Below, in pieces: positions 19,971 to 30,048 of a stretch of DNA of 64,000 nucleotides. Under the pieces are notes generated by a model. That model saw only the letters and a program-made list of their open reading frames with translations. It did no database searches and had not been told where the DNA came from. Both the position numbers and the translations under genes were made by a program. This DNA comes from CAWBBA01 sp963741625 (GTDB lineage Bacteria; Desulfobacterota; Desulfomonilia; Desulfomonilales; Desulfomonilaceae), in contig CAVUIT010000013.1 of assembly GCA_963741625.1 (NCBI GenBank), positions 1 to 64,000 of the forward strand. Reading direction: 5' to 3'. The stretch's first letter is position 1. Each line of letters opens with the position of its first letter.

Positions 19971-20105
19971 AAGTAGGAATCCTATTTGACAGCATTGTTG
20001 CCCTCAATAATGCTGTCTCTTATCAGTCAAATTTGTATCTTCCCCCCTTCTAATAAAGGGGGGAAGCAAAACGCAATTACGATATACATTTTGGCATTTA
20101 GGAGG

Positions 20106-22457
20106 TTATCCCCGTTTGAATTGGGTTTGCGTGGCCGCCACTTCCTGCAAACGCCGCAATGGGTCCTTGCTATCCGTGTCGGCTGCCCCCCTTCTTTGAA
20201 GGTCTTGCAAAATCTTTTCAGGGGTTATGGGCAAGTCTTTGCATCGATAACCAGTGGCATGATAGACAGCATCGGAAATTGCGGGTGCGGTAGGGGACGC
20301 AAGGCCTTCCCCGCACTCTTTTGCCCCCAAGGGCCCCTCCGGTTCATACGTGTCAACGTGGGCCACCTGGCTTGGCGGCATGTCCATTGCCATAGGCATT
20401 TTGTAGTCCGCGAAGTTGGTGTTGAGGGTTTGCCCACCGTCCATGACGAATTGCTCTGACAGAGTATACCCGAGTCCCATTTGAATGGAGCCGGCGAGCT
20501 GTCCTTCAACGCCCCTCGGGTTGATTACCGTTCCGCAGTCGTGGGCCGTCCACATCTCCTTGACTTTCACGAGGCCGGTTTCTCTGTCAACCTCTACCTC
20601 AGCCACCTGAGCGCCGAAACCAAAGGCAGGGGTCACCATTCCCTTGTCCCTCGGAGTGTATGAGCCGCGAGCAACAAGAGGCTCCCCTCTGTTGGCCCTC
20701 TGCACCATAGCGACGGCCTCACCGAAGCTCAACCCATAGGAGGACTTGGCTTTTGACTGCACTCTTCCATTCTTACATTCAAGCTCGTGGATGACGTTAA
20801 GATTAAACCGGGCCGATACCGCCCCAAAAAGCTGCTCCTTGATCTTCTTCGCCGCGTCAATTACTGCGTTACCGCCCATCAGGGTGATCCGGCTCCCCCA
20901 TGCACCCAAGTCGGCTTGGGGCGTCATGGACGTGTCCGCAGAGGTGATTCGGATGTCCTCCATCTGCAGCCCCAGTTCTTCCGCCAGGATCTGTTTAAGG
21001 ACCGTGTCCGAGCCCTGTCCGATATCGGCAGCCATGGTGAGAAGATGCACGGTGCCATCTGAAAATGCCCTAACTTCTGCCGCGGAGAAAGGATAATCAG
21101 TGTTGAACCAGTTGAACACTCCTCCTGAAATAAAACTGTAGCAGCCGATGCCGATCCCCTGACCCGGCTTGAGGTTCTTCCGTTTTTCCTTCCACCCGCT
21201 CATTTCAGCCACCGTCTTAATGGTATCAATGAAGCCGCAGCTTGAAATGGTGGCCACGTCAGGAATTTCATCTCCGGTCACCTGGGCGTTTTTTAGCCTG
21301 ATATCAACCGGATCTATGCCCAGCTCCTCTGCCGCCATATTCATCTGGATTTCACTGGCGTAGAGAGATTGGGGCGCACCGAAACCCCGCATTGCACTGG
21401 CAGGCGGTTTGTTCGTGTACACGTGTTCGCCATGAAATCGGTAGTTCGGATACCGGTAAAGCATGGCTCCGAAGTTCCCGCACAAGAAGGTGGCCGTGGG
21501 CCCCATGGCATTGTATGCCCCACCGTCAAGTTGGATTCTCAGGTCTTTGGCCACGAGGGTCCCGTCCTTCTTAAAGCCCACCTTAGAATGGATCTTCATG
21601 GGATGTCTTCGTCTGCCGGCGAGAAACTCTTCTTCCCTATTCAGAGTGAACTTCACAGGCCGGCCCGTCATCTTGGCCATCAGCGCGGCGCAGAATTCCC
21701 ACGTGCGCAATTCCATCTTCCCCCCGAAACCGCCGCCAGTGTAAGGCTTGATCACCCGGATATCGTTTTCTCGCATACCGAGCGTCGAGGCCAGGAGGCA
21801 TTGCACAATGTAAGGAACCTGGGTGGACGTCCAGAGGGTAATCCGACCGTCCAAATCGACTTGGGCCAAGGCCGAGCAGGGTTCAAGATAGGCGTGGCTA
21901 ACCCCGTGGACCTGGAATGTATCTTCTCTGACATAGTCGGACTCTGAAAATCCCTTTTCCACATCTCCATACTTGATCTTTCGATTGACGCTGACATTGC
22001 TTGGGCAATAGTCATGGAGGACCGGCGCGCCTGGCTGCATAGCAGAATCAACGTCGAAGATGCCCGGCAGTTCTTCGTATTCCACCTTAATCAGTTCCAA
22101 AGCTTCTTCTGCCGTGTCTTTGTCCACGGCGGCCACAGCGGCCACCTCGTCGCCTATGAATCGCACCTTGTCAACCGCCAGCGGATACTCGTCCTGAGTG
22201 TCAGGAAACAACCTCCAGTTGCCGTATTTTATCTTGGGCGTGTCTTCAGCAGTGATCACGCATTTCACTCCAGGGAGGGACGCCGCTTGGCTCGTGTCTA
22301 TATGTTTGATGGTCGCATGGGCAATCGGGCTCCTCAATATTCGACCATGAAGCATTCCCGGCAGCTTCATATCATCCGTATATATGGCAGATCCCCGCGC
22401 CTTGGTGACCGCGTCGGTCTTGGGTACATCTTTTCCGATGATGCTGTATTCTTTCAT
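20106..22457 (-). CDS. Xanthine dehydrogenase-family hydroxylase, molybdopterin subunit
   Basis: 783 residues, intact and of normal length. The N-terminal a/b-hammerhead domain (about 15-130) contains ARGSAIYTDDM. Molybdopterin domains follow with GGGFGGK (241-247), ASAMRGFGAPQ and GADIGQGSDTVLKQ-like cofactor segments. The C-terminal GAKECGEG has the Glu that activates water in this family. It is the large subunit of a cytoplasmic MoFeSFAD enzyme with the two genes upstream, hydroxylating a heterocycle, aldehyde or CoA-linked aromatic. The gene order FeS-FAD-Mo with near-zero spacing indicates one transcript. Substrate cannot be inferred; the 4-hydroxybenzoyl-CoA reductase subfamily is unlikely because the FAD subunit lacks the extra iron-sulfur insertion. 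Confidence 0.9.
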   Translation of the reverse strand: MKEYSIIGKDVPKTDAVTKARGSAIYTDDMKLPGMLHGRILRSPIAHATIKHIDTSQAASLPGVKCVITAEDTPKIKYGNWRLFPDTQDEYPLAVDKVRFIGDEVAAVAAVDKDTAEEALELIKVEYEELPGIFDVDSAMQPGAPVLHDYCPSNVSVNRKIKYGDVEKGFSESDYVREDTFQVHGVSHAYLEPCSALAQVDLDGRITLWTSTQVPYIVQCLLASTLGMRENDIRVIKPYTGGGFGGKMELRTWEFCAALMAKMTGRPVKFTLNREEEFLAGRRRHPMKIHSKVGFKKDGTLVAKDLRIQLDGGAYNAMGPTATFLCGNFGAMLYRYPNYRFHGEHVYTNKPPASAMRGFGAPQSLYASEIQMNMAAEELGIDPVDIRLKNAQVTGDEIPDVATISSCGFIDTIKTVAEMSGWKEKRKNLKPGQGIGIGCYSFISGGVFNWFNTDYPFSAAEVRAFSDGTVHLLTMAADIGQGSDTVLKQILAEELGLQMEDIRITSADTSMTPQADLGAWGSRITLMGGNAVIDAAKKIKEQLFGAVSARFNLNVIHELECKNGRVQSKAKSSYGLSFGEAVAMVQRANRGEPLVARGSYTPRDKGMVTPAFGFGAQVAEVEVDRETGLVKVKEMWTAHDCGTVINPRGVEGQLAGSIQMGLGYTLSEQFVMDGGQTLNTNFADYKMPMAMDMPPSQVAHVDTYEPEGPLGAKECGEGLASPTAPAISDAVYHATGYRCKDLPITPEKILQDLQRRGAADTDSKDPLRRLQEVAATQTQFKRG

Positions 22458-22478
22458 GATCCTTCCTTTTCGTTTGGG

Positions 22479-23354
22479 CTAACCTTGGCTTGCCCGCTGA
22501 TGGGCTTCCTCAAGCGCCCGCCGGGTTAGTACGGCCACCATTCTTTTTCGCCACTCTGCGCTCGCTCTCACGTCCGAAATGGGCTTCGATTCTTCGGCGG
22601 CCTGGTCGCCTCCCTTTTCGATGAGTTCCTGCGTCCACTCCTGGCCTTGCATAAGACCTTCAGTCTGTGTTGCACGCATGGGAACTGGCGCGACGGCACC
22701 GAGGACAATTCTGGCTTCTTTGCAGGCGTGACTATTAAAGACGGTCATGACGCCTACCCCTACCGCGGCGATATCAACCCCACAGCGTCCCGATATGCGT
22801 AGGTAGGAGGCCCCTGATTTTGGCGGAGGAGGTGGAACATGTATGGAAGTCATGACCTCCCCTGGTTCCATTGCCGTAAGTCCAGGCCCTCTAAAGAACT
22901 GACCCAAGGGCAACAGCCGTTCTCCATTGAGGCTTGCCAGTGTGACTTTCGCCTCCATCGCAATGAGGGGAGGCGCACTGTCGGCAGAAGGGGCGGCGTT
23001 GCAAAGATTTCCAGCAACCGTGCCCATATTGCGCACTTCAACGTTCGCCATGACCTGAACCGAGTGAGCAATGGCAGGATAGTGCTTCAGGATATCGGGA
23101 TGGGACGCGACTTCGGCAAGCCGAGCTGTCGCTCCTATGGTAAGACCTTCTTTGGCGCTGAAATGAATCTCGTTCAAACCTTCAATTTCCTGCAACGCGA
23201 TAATTGCCTTAGGCTTTAGGAGGCCATGAGTCATTTTCACCATGACATCCGTTCCTCCCGCCATCACACGAGCCCCCTCCCCCTGTTCCGTTAGGAGGCT
23301 CAGAGCTTCTTCCAGTGTTTTTGGTGCAAAATATTCGAATTGTGGGAGTCTCAT
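22479..23354 (-). CDS. Molybdenum hydroxylase FAD-binding subunit (CoxM/CutM-like)
   Basis: 291 residues with the PCMH-type FAD fold: VMAGGTDVMVKM is the FAD pyrophosphate loop and VRNMGTVAGNLCNAAPSAD is the second FAD motif, followed by a CO-dehydrogenase-flavoprotein C-terminal domain. The chosen ATG at 23354 shares one base with the upstream stop (TGATG), indicating translational coupling; a longer frame to 23444 overlaps the FeS gene and is not needed. There is no cysteine-rich insertion, so unlike HcrB of 4-hydroxybenzoyl-CoA reductase it should carry only FAD. It passes electrons between the 2Fe-2S subunit and an acceptor. Confidence 0.9.
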   Translation of the reverse strand: MRLPQFEYFAPKTLEEALSLLTEQGEGARVMAGGTDVMVKMTHGLLKPKAIIALQEIEGLNEIHFSAKEGLTIGATARLAEVASHPDILKHYPAIAHSVQVMANVEVRNMGTVAGNLCNAAPSADSAPPLIAMEAKVTLASLNGERLLPLGQFFRGPGLTAMEPGEVMTSIHVPPPPPKSGASYLRISGRCGVDIAAVGVGVMTVFNSHACKEARIVLGAVAPVPMRATQTEGLMQGQEWTQELIEKGGDQAAEESKPISDVRASAEWRKRMVAVLTRRALEEAHQRASQG

Positions 23355-23848
23355 CACTCTACCTCTTCTGATTGGCGGTTCTTCATCGTTTCCGCCGCCA
23401 CCGAAACGGCTTCTACAATCTGGTTGTATCCCGTGCACCTGCACAGATGACCGGACAGGCCGGCTCTAATTTCCATCTCGGTGGGTGAGGGGTTGTGCTT
23501 CAAGAGATGGGCACTAGCCATCTCCATGCCGGAGGTGCAAAACCCGCATTGGATCGCCCCTGTTTTGACAAAAGCATCCTGTATGGGGTGAAGCTCTTCC
23601 CCCGACGGCGCCAGGCCTTCCACGGTTTTCACGGACTTGCCATCCACGGAAACGGCCAATGTTAAACAGGAACTGACGGTCCGGTCGTTTACTATGACCG
23701 TACAAGCTCCGCAGTCACCAGTACCGCAGCCGAGTTTGGTACCCGTCAGGTTAAGGTCGTCGCGAAGCACCTCATTCAGAGTCCGCTGGGGATCCACCGC
23801 CACCGAATACTCGTCTCCATTCACTTTGAATTTGATCTGGTATTTCAT
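23354..23848 (-). CDS. Molybdenum hydroxylase 2Fe-2S subunit
   Basis: 164 residues with both canonical clusters. The plant-type [2Fe-2S] uses Cys41, 46, 49 and 61 (CGTGDCGAC). The alpha-helical [2Fe-2S] uses Cys101, 104, 136 and 138 (CGFC and CRC). It links the molybdenum centre to the FAD subunit. The ATG at 23848 follows an AGAGAGG site; an upstream ATG adds six residues. It is the first gene of the FeS-FAD-Mo trio and is followed by the FAD gene with a one-base overlap. Intact. Confidence 0.92.
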   Translation of the reverse strand: MKYQIKFKVNGDEYSVAVDPQRTLNEVLRDDLNLTGTKLGCGTGDCGACTVIVNDRTVSSCLTLAVSVDGKSVKTVEGLAPSGEELHPIQDAFVKTGAIQCGFCTSGMEMASAHLLKHNPSPTEMEIRAGLSGHLCRCTGYNQIVEAVSVAAETMKNRQSEEVE

Positions 23849-24036
23849 TTCCTCTCTCTTCTCCATCTCAGTCCCCGATTTGCCAACTTGACGATCTGTA
23901 AAGCCGGGTATCGTGGTTCACCGGGTCACTTTTTAGTCTTGGTGTATTACGATTCGTTAAACTCATTTTACACGATTTTACTCTCAGCACAGCCTTTGAA
24001 ACACGAACCTCTTTTGCATGGCTATTCGTTTCGTTC

Positions 24037-25618
24037 TCAGGCATGAGGAGCATCTCCATAGCGACTTCTGAGCACTCTGTGGAGAATCTTTCCGGTGGGA
24101 GTCCTTGGCATCTCTTCCTCTTTAATGAAGTCAATGGTCTTGGGCCGCTTGTATCCGGCGATCTTGCCCCGCGCAAAATCGATTATGCCTTGCGCCAACG
24201 TCTCTTCTGCCTTGTATCCCTCGTTGAGCACCACAAGAGCCTTGAGTGCCTCTCCCCATTTTTCGTCCGGTACCCCGATGACCGCGACGTCTTTTACTGC
24301 CTCGTGAAACCTGAGCACGCCCTCCACTTCAGACGGATAGACGTTCTCGCCGCCGGTAATGATCATGTTCGCTTTCCTGTCAACCAGCGTGTAGTAACCT
24401 TCCTCATCACGCTTTGCCATATCCCCGGCAGAAAACCAGTCTCCTTCAAAGGCTTCTTTTGTCTTTTCCGGATCTTTGAAATATTCTTTAAAGACGCAGG
24501 GCGCCCGGTAAAACAATTCTCCAACTTCTCCGTCCGGGACCTCATTTCGATCTTCATCCAGGAGCCTGATCCGATCTGTGCCAAAGATTTCTTTTCCAAT
24601 GGAGCCCAGTTTCCTCAATTGATCTTCCGGTCTGAGCAGGGTTCCCAATCCTCCTTCCGTGCTTCCATAAGCCTCCCAAAGCTCCGCATTCTTGAAATAA
24701 TCCATGATGGCAAGTTTAAGCTCTCTGCTTGCGGGCGCGGAGGAGATCAGCAGTTGCCGAACAGAAGACACATCCATTCGTTCCTTAATATTGTCCGGCA
24801 AATCCAGAATCATCCGATAGTGGGTAGGAACCAGTGAGGTAAAGGTGATCTTATACCGGGCGATGGTCTTCAGCAAATCTTCAGGATCGAAGCTCACCAT
24901 GTTGTAGACAAACACAGGCGCCGTAACCAGTGTGTAAGGGAATGAATATTGTATGGAATTTACATGACACATGGGCATGACCAGCATGACTTTGTCGGCC
25001 GACCGCACGCCCATGTTGATGTTGCTCAACAAGTAATGGGCTATATGACTCTCATGAGTTCGTACAACCCCTTTGGGCCGACCGGTGGTGCCCGAAGTAT
25101 ACATGATGTTCCAAACATCATCCCCGTATACCAAGTGATCCGGCTCATTCGGTGAAGACCTTGCCAGAAGCTCTTCGTACCCGATATATCCTTCAGGCGC
25201 AGGCCCGTCGCCCAGATATACATACCCGTTCTCCGGGACCCGAAGTTTGTCTTTGATGCTATTTATCAGGTCCACGAAAGGCGCCTCAACGATAAATCCT
25301 TTGCATTCCGAGTGATTGACAATGTAGCTCAATTTCGGGCCCCGCGAGACGAAACATGATCGGAACAACCACTTGGCCGCCCTTGGCACAACCGGCATAG
25401 ATATCCATCCACTCCCCGCGGTTATAGGAAATTACCGCAAAAGTATCTTTGAAACACACTCCCATCTTATTTAGGCCGTTCGCAACGCGGTTGGCCCTGT
25501 CGTTCCACTCTTGGAATGTGAATTCTCGGGCGGTATCCTGCCATCCCAATTTGTCCGGATAATTGACAGCATTCATCTTTAAGACAGTACCCACATCCAT
25601 CCATTTGCTTCTGCTCAT
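24037..25618 (-). CDS. Acyl-CoA synthetase / CoA ligase, AMP-forming (one frameshift)
   Basis: About 526 residues after removing an extra A near 25333. ANL-superfamily motifs are MYTSGTTGRPKGVVRTHES (P-loop), YGSTEGG, DWFSAGDMAKRDEEGY (with the ATP-binding Asp), DRKANMIITGGENVYPSE hinge, and PRTPTGKILHRVLR with the catalytic Lys. It activates a carboxylic acid to its CoA thioester. It is the first of two ligases in this minus-strand cluster and lies about 190 bases upstream of the molybdenum hydroxylase genes. The substrate could be aromatic, alicyclic or aliphatic; the sequence does not decide. Confidence 0.88.
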
Positions 25619-25641
25619 CTCAAGACCATCCGTGTTTGGCG

Positions 25642-26586
25642 CTACTGCCGTTTGTGTAAATAGCTGTCCTCAATTGCCTTCACCAAATTCGTCATTGCAA
25701 TATAATAGGGTGTTGAAATGCCCAATTTCCGTGCGTATTCAACAACTTTACCGCCCAGAAAATCAATTTCCGTGGGTGTTTTATGGGCGATGTCATAGCA
25801 CATGGAATCTTTGTGAGCGCCAACCTTTGCGAGATAGCTTAATGCGTTGTGGACGTATTCGTCCCCCAGGTCATAACCTTGAGCCTTCGCTACGGCAAGG
25901 ACTTCTCTGAAGCAGTTTTCTGCTATTTCTCGGGTGGGAGCAAAATCAAGAACTTCCTTCAATGTCCTATCGGTGACCGCACATATGGATGCCATAGTGC
26001 ATTTCATCACCATTTTCTTCCATACGTAGAGCTTGATATCATCGACACATTCGGTATCTAAACCGCTCTTGGTAAACAATTCGGCAACCCTTGAACCGAG
26101 TCCCTTGTTGCCCTCGGTCAAGCTTCCCAAATGATTCGGGCGATTGAAAAAGGCCACCTCAACTTCACTCGGCCCTTTCAAGGAAACCCCATAATTCAAT
26201 GACATTCTGAAGGCGGCGTCAGCGCCAAAGGTTTCCGCAATGACATCCTCCGTTCCCAGGCCGTTATGGGTGCTGACGATCTTTGTCCCGTCCTTGAACA
26301 CCCCCTTCAACTCTTCCAAGACCTTGGGAAGATGAAATGTTTTGGTGGAAAGAAATATCAGATTTGGATTGAGGGTTTTCAGCATCTCAATCCGCTCGAA
26401 GAAATGACGAACAGGACTCTGGTAGGTCAGCTCCCCCGAAATTTTGATTCCGTTTTTTCTAATGGATTCTCCTAGACCGGGTCTGGGATCTACAAGCATG
26501 GTCTCCGGATCTTGGTTGAGCAGGGCTGCAGCCAAGACCGCCCCTGTTGCTCCAACACCTACAACAGCTATTCTGAGATCATCCAT
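25642..26586 (-). CDS. Ketopantoate reductase-family NAD(P)-dependent oxidoreductase
   Basis: 314 residues with an N-terminal Rossmann motif (VVGVGATGAVLAAALL), ApbA/PanE-type midsection (LSTKTFHLPKVLEEL and STHNGLGTEDVIAETFG), conserved Lys in VWKKMVMKCTMASICAV, and C-terminal helices. True PanE makes pantoate for CoA biosynthesis. Here the gene is sandwiched between two CoA ligases with spacings of 6 and 23 bases, so it more likely reduces or oxidises a 2-keto/2-hydroxy acid intermediate of the local pathway; a CoA-supply role is an alternative. Intact. Confidence 0.85.
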   Translation of the reverse strand: MDDLRIAVVGVGATGAVLAAALLNQDPETMLVDPRPGLGESIRKNGIKISGELTYQSPVRHFFERIEMLKTLNPNLIFLSTKTFHLPKVLEELKGVFKDGTKIVSTHNGLGTEDVIAETFGADAAFRMSLNYGVSLKGPSEVEVAFFNRPNHLGSLTEGNKGLGSRVAELFTKSGLDTECVDDIKLYVWKKMVMKCTMASICAVTDRTLKEVLDFAPTREIAENCFREVLAVAKAQGYDLGDEYVHNALSYLAKVGAHKDSMCYDIAHKTPTEIDFLGGKVVEYARKLGISTPYYIAMTNLVKAIEDSYLHKRQ

Positions 26587-26592
26587 GATTCA

Positions 26593-28150
26593 TCACACCC
26601 CTTTTTCGCTACCCTGCCAGTATTGTTCTCTTATTACTCTTTTGAGAATCTTTCCGGTCGGGCTCTTTGGGAGTTCATGCATGAACTCTACAGACCGGGG
26701 CTTCTTATAACTGGCGATATTCTCTTTGCACAGATTGATTATTTCGTCTTCGGTGACCTTCATTCCATTTTTCAGTACCACAAAAGCTTTGACCGATTCT
26801 CCCCAATAATCGTCAGGAACGCCTATCACCGCTGCCTCCAAGACGGCTCCATGGGTGTAAATGACCTCTTCGATTTCCCTGGGATAGATATTCTTGCCTC
26901 CACTGATGATCATGTCATGCTTGCGGTCCACTATGTACACGTATCTCTCATCATCGAATTTACCGAAATCCCCAGTATAAAGCCAGCCCTCCTGAATGGT
27001 CCTCGCAGTTTCTTCAGGCAGGCCCCAATACCCTATGGTCATGGCCTCGCTGCGTACAATAATTTCACCTACTTCCCCTGTAGCCACGTCGTTTCCGTCC
27101 TCATTGACTATTCTCAGTTCATAGTCCACGATTGGCCGGCCCGCTGAGGCCAGTCTGGCCATTTGAGCCTCAGATCCTTCGAGCACGTGGTCCTCAGGTC
27201 TCAAGGCCGTTGTGCACGGTCCGGTTTCGGTCTGACCGTACAGTTGGCAAAATTGGCATTTAAACCTTTTCATGGCTTTCTTCAGCAATTCCACCGGCAT
27301 GGGGGAAGCGGCATAGAGGAGCAATCTGAAACGGCTCAGGTCATATTTTTCCGTGCTGTCGGCTTGGAGCATCGCATTGATCATAGTCGGCACAAATTGA
27401 CATGTGGTAATCCCCTCTGTGGCCATCAAGTCCAAAACTGCCTCAGGGTCAAAACCGCCCTCTCTTCTGATGACTATGGTGTTGGACATTAGAACGTGCC
27501 GCAAACTGTCCGCGAAGGTTACGTGATAAAAAGGGAAAAGAAGCAAGGCGCGGTCGTCGTGTCTGATGCCCAACTCGAGGGCGCAGCTCATCATGTTTAT
27601 CAAATCGTGGCGATGTGTTTCTCATTGCGCCCTTGGGCCGCCCTGTTGTGCCCGAGGTCAAGATAATACTGACAAGGTCATCATCCGTGACATCTGCCTT
27701 CGGCTCCGTGCCATCTCCTCGGCCAACCAGATCGCCATATTGACTGAGAGCTGTCGATTCGTCTTGGAGGACAATCCGGAATTCGACGGATTTCAATTCA
27801 GGGGCCGTCGATTGGACAATTTCACTGAATTCCTTATCAAAAATGAGAAAACGAGGACTGATGTATTCGAAAATCTGCATCAATTCTTTTTGCTTAAGTA
27901 GATTATTTATAGGGACAAAAATGCCCCCGGACTTGGCACAGGCAAAATATGTCTCGATGAACTCCGGGCAGTTGTGCAATAGCACGGCTACCCTGTCGCC
28001 TTTTTTTAATCCCATATTCAAAAGGCTGTTAGCAACGCAATTAACTCGGCGATTCAGCTCTGTATAACTAGTCCGCTGACTCCCAAAAACCAACGCAGGT
28101 TTGTCCGGGAAGTTGAAGGCGCTACGTCGAAGAATATTTCCAACACCCAT
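26593..28150 (-). CDS. Acyl-CoA synthetase / CoA ligase, AMP-forming (one frameshift)
   Basis: About 520 residues, second ANL ligase of the cluster. P-loop LTSGTTGRPKGAM, then a frame error near 27620, then YHVTFADSLRHVLMSNTIVI, LYGQTETGPC, WLYTGDFGKFDDERY, DRKHDMIISGGKNIYPREIE and SPTGKILKRVIRE with the catalytic Lys. Start 28150 has a GGGAGA site and fits family N-termini better than 28165. It differs clearly from the first ligase, so the two probably act on different acids or one on a product. The ketoreductase-like gene starts 7 bases downstream. Confidence 0.87.
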
Positions 28151-28267
28151 GGTATGGTCTCCCATTGGAATTTAAGTTGATCATCAACGAGCACAGGCAA
28201 ATCGATTCATGCCAAAATGCGGCTCTGATCGTCCCTTTGCGCCGCCATAGCCGCCATTTGCCGTAAA

Positions 28268-28747
28268 TCAATAGTAGGTCTTTGGGAATTTCGATTTCTC
28301 GTCTTCCCACATTACGCCAAGCTTTTCTTTGAAAAAGGGACCAAGGCGCTTGAACAATTTGGCCCAGTGCGTCTGCCCCTTCTCCAAGTCCTCAAGTATT
28401 TCGGCCACAAGTTCGGGCAGCCGCGGAAGCTCCTCCTTTGGGAGGAATGACACGGCTCCGAGCTTTACGGCCAGGTTGAGGCTTTCCACGTTTATTGCAT
28501 GAGCGGTCAACATGGCTGCAGGTAGTTTGTTCGCTCGACAGGCCTCAAGAAGAGCGAATCCATTCACGCCCATTATATCCAAGATGACCAGATCAAAGGA
28601 TTCTGCGGCAATGAGTGCGCGGGCCTCATCAAAACTTCCGACTGTGACGACTTGCGAGGAGGCAAGAATCTCTTTCACCGTCTCTAGAACATCCGGCTCA
28701 TCATCGACCACCAAAATCCTTTTGCCTTCCAGTATTTGGCCATCCAT
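28268..28747 (-). CDS. Stand-alone response regulator receiver protein
   Basis: 159 residues: one REC domain (about 8-122) with acidic DDE, phospho-acceptor in LVILDIMGVNG, Thr in AAMLTAH and Lys in VSFLPKEELP. A short helical tail (LFKRLGPFFKEKLG, then WEDEKSKF) has no DNA-binding or enzymatic domain. It sits between the acyl-CoA dehydrogenase and a CoA ligase, in the direction of the cluster. It may act by protein-protein contact on a pathway enzyme or on a kinase encoded elsewhere. The upstream Met at 28801 is in frame but less typical. Confidence 0.8.
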   Translation of the reverse strand: MDGQILEGKRILVVDDEPDVLETVKEILASSQVVTVGSFDEARALIAAESFDLVILDIMGVNGFALLEACRANKLPAAMLTAHAINVESLNLAVKLGAVSFLPKEELPRLPELVAEILEDLEKGQTHWAKLFKRLGPFFKEKLGVMWEDEKSKFPKTYY

Positions 28748-28858
28748 TTCATCCTCCAGCCTGTATGTCCGTAAAGCTCCAAAGCCTTTTTTGACCACCA
28801 TGAGTCGCTCAGGACTCGCATGGCCGAAGCTTAATCAAACCATTTCGCGCCAAAAGCA

Positions 28859-30007
28859 TCATGGATTAAGCCCCAGACTCCGGCTGATGATCAGCTTCAT
28901 GATTTCACTGGTCCCTGCGAAGATGGACAGGCAGCGAACATCTCGATAGATCTTGCAGACTCGGTATTCTTCCATGTATCCATAGCCGCCGTGAAGTTGA
29001 ACAGCTTGGTAGGCGATTCGATTTACCATCTCACCGAGCCAATACTTGGCCATGGACACTTTCTGGACAATATTCTTACCTGCGATGTGATCCTTTATGA
29101 GGCTATCCAAGAAGGTGCGACCCAGTTGAACCTCAGTGGCCATATCAGCCAACCTGAATGCACTGTATTGAAAGTTTCCGATGGGTTTACCGAAAGCCTC
29201 GCGCACCTTCACATAGTTGAGCGCCTCTTTGAGCGCCTCCTCTGCCAAGACCTGGCATTTAATCGAGACTTCCAGCCGCTCCTGCTGGAGCTTCTCCATC
29301 ATGTACTTGAAGCCTTTACCTTCCTCTCCCAACAAGTTCGTGGCAGGAACTCGGCAGTCCTCGAAGAAAAGCTCAGCCGTGTCCTGCATGTGATATCCCA
29401 TCTTGTCCAATTTCCGGCCGCGATGAAATCCGGGAGCGTCCTTATCTACCAGGATCAGGCTGATTCCTCGGTGTCCGGCACTTGGATCGGTCTTGACAGC
29501 CAAAACAATCAGGTCCGCGAAGTAGCCATTGGTTATAAAGGTCTTTTGTCCATTGATTATATAGGAATCACCGTCTTTCACTGCTCTCGTGCGGATGGCT
29601 GAGAGATCAGAGCCTGCATTGGGCTCGGTCAGCCCAATAGCTGTAATCACCTCACCTGTTGTGCATTTTGGAAGCCATCGCTCCTTCATCTCCGGCGATG
29701 CATAAGAATAGATATATGGAGTCGCCACATCACTGTGCAAGGGAACTTCCACGCCGAAAGCGTTCCCCCGCAGTAACTCTTCATTAATGATCACCGAATA
29801 TTCGAAGCCTAAGCCCAGACCGCCGTATTCCTCGGGAAGCCAAGGACATAAGAAGCCTTGCTCCCCCATCCTGCGCCATATGCTCCGAGGTACCGCACGT
29901 TGTTCTTCCCATTCGGAAACATGGGGAGTGATTTCCTTGGCCACAAATTTCCTGAAGGAGTCACGAAAGATCTGGTGCTCCTCGGTGTTAAACATCGTTT
30001 CATCCAT
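28859..30007 (-). CDS. Acyl-CoA dehydrogenase
   Basis: 382 residues, intact, of normal family length. Signatures include ITAIGLTEPNAGSDLSAIRT (FAD/substrate loop), the middle beta domain with TFITNGYFADL, and YRDVRCLSIFAGTSEIMKLI near the C-terminus, where the family has QIFGGTSEI. The catalytic base position (Glu in the EEYRVCKIYRD region) is compatible with short/branched or aryl-acyl-CoA types. It introduces a C=C into a CoA thioester and passes electrons to ETF. A GAGGTG site precedes the ATG. It follows the TRAP transporter genes by 41 bases, so uptake and beta-oxidation-type steps are probably co-expressed. Confidence 0.9.
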   Translation of the reverse strand: MDETMFNTEEHQIFRDSFRKFVAKEITPHVSEWEEQRAVPRSIWRRMGEQGFLCPWLPEEYGGLGLGFEYSVIINEELLRGNAFGVEVPLHSDVATPYIYSYASPEMKERWLPKCTTGEVITAIGLTEPNAGSDLSAIRTRAVKDGDSYIINGQKTFITNGYFADLIVLAVKTDPSAGHRGISLILVDKDAPGFHRGRKLDKMGYHMQDTAELFFEDCRVPATNLLGEEGKGFKYMMEKLQQERLEVSIKCQVLAEEALKEALNYVKVREAFGKPIGNFQYSAFRLADMATEVQLGRTFLDSLIKDHIAGKNIVQKVSMAKYWLGEMVNRIAYQAVQLHGGYGYMEEYRVCKIYRDVRCLSIFAGTSEIMKLIISRSLGLNP

Positions 30008-30048
30008 TCAGTTCACCTCTTTGGTCCCGCTATATTTCTGCATAAGGT

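Noticed and set aside
20106..23848. Assigning the molybdenum hydroxylase to 4-hydroxybenzoyl-CoA reductase
   Set aside because: The FAD subunit lacks the extra iron-sulfur insertion expected of that enzyme, and substrate cannot be read from the other subunits.
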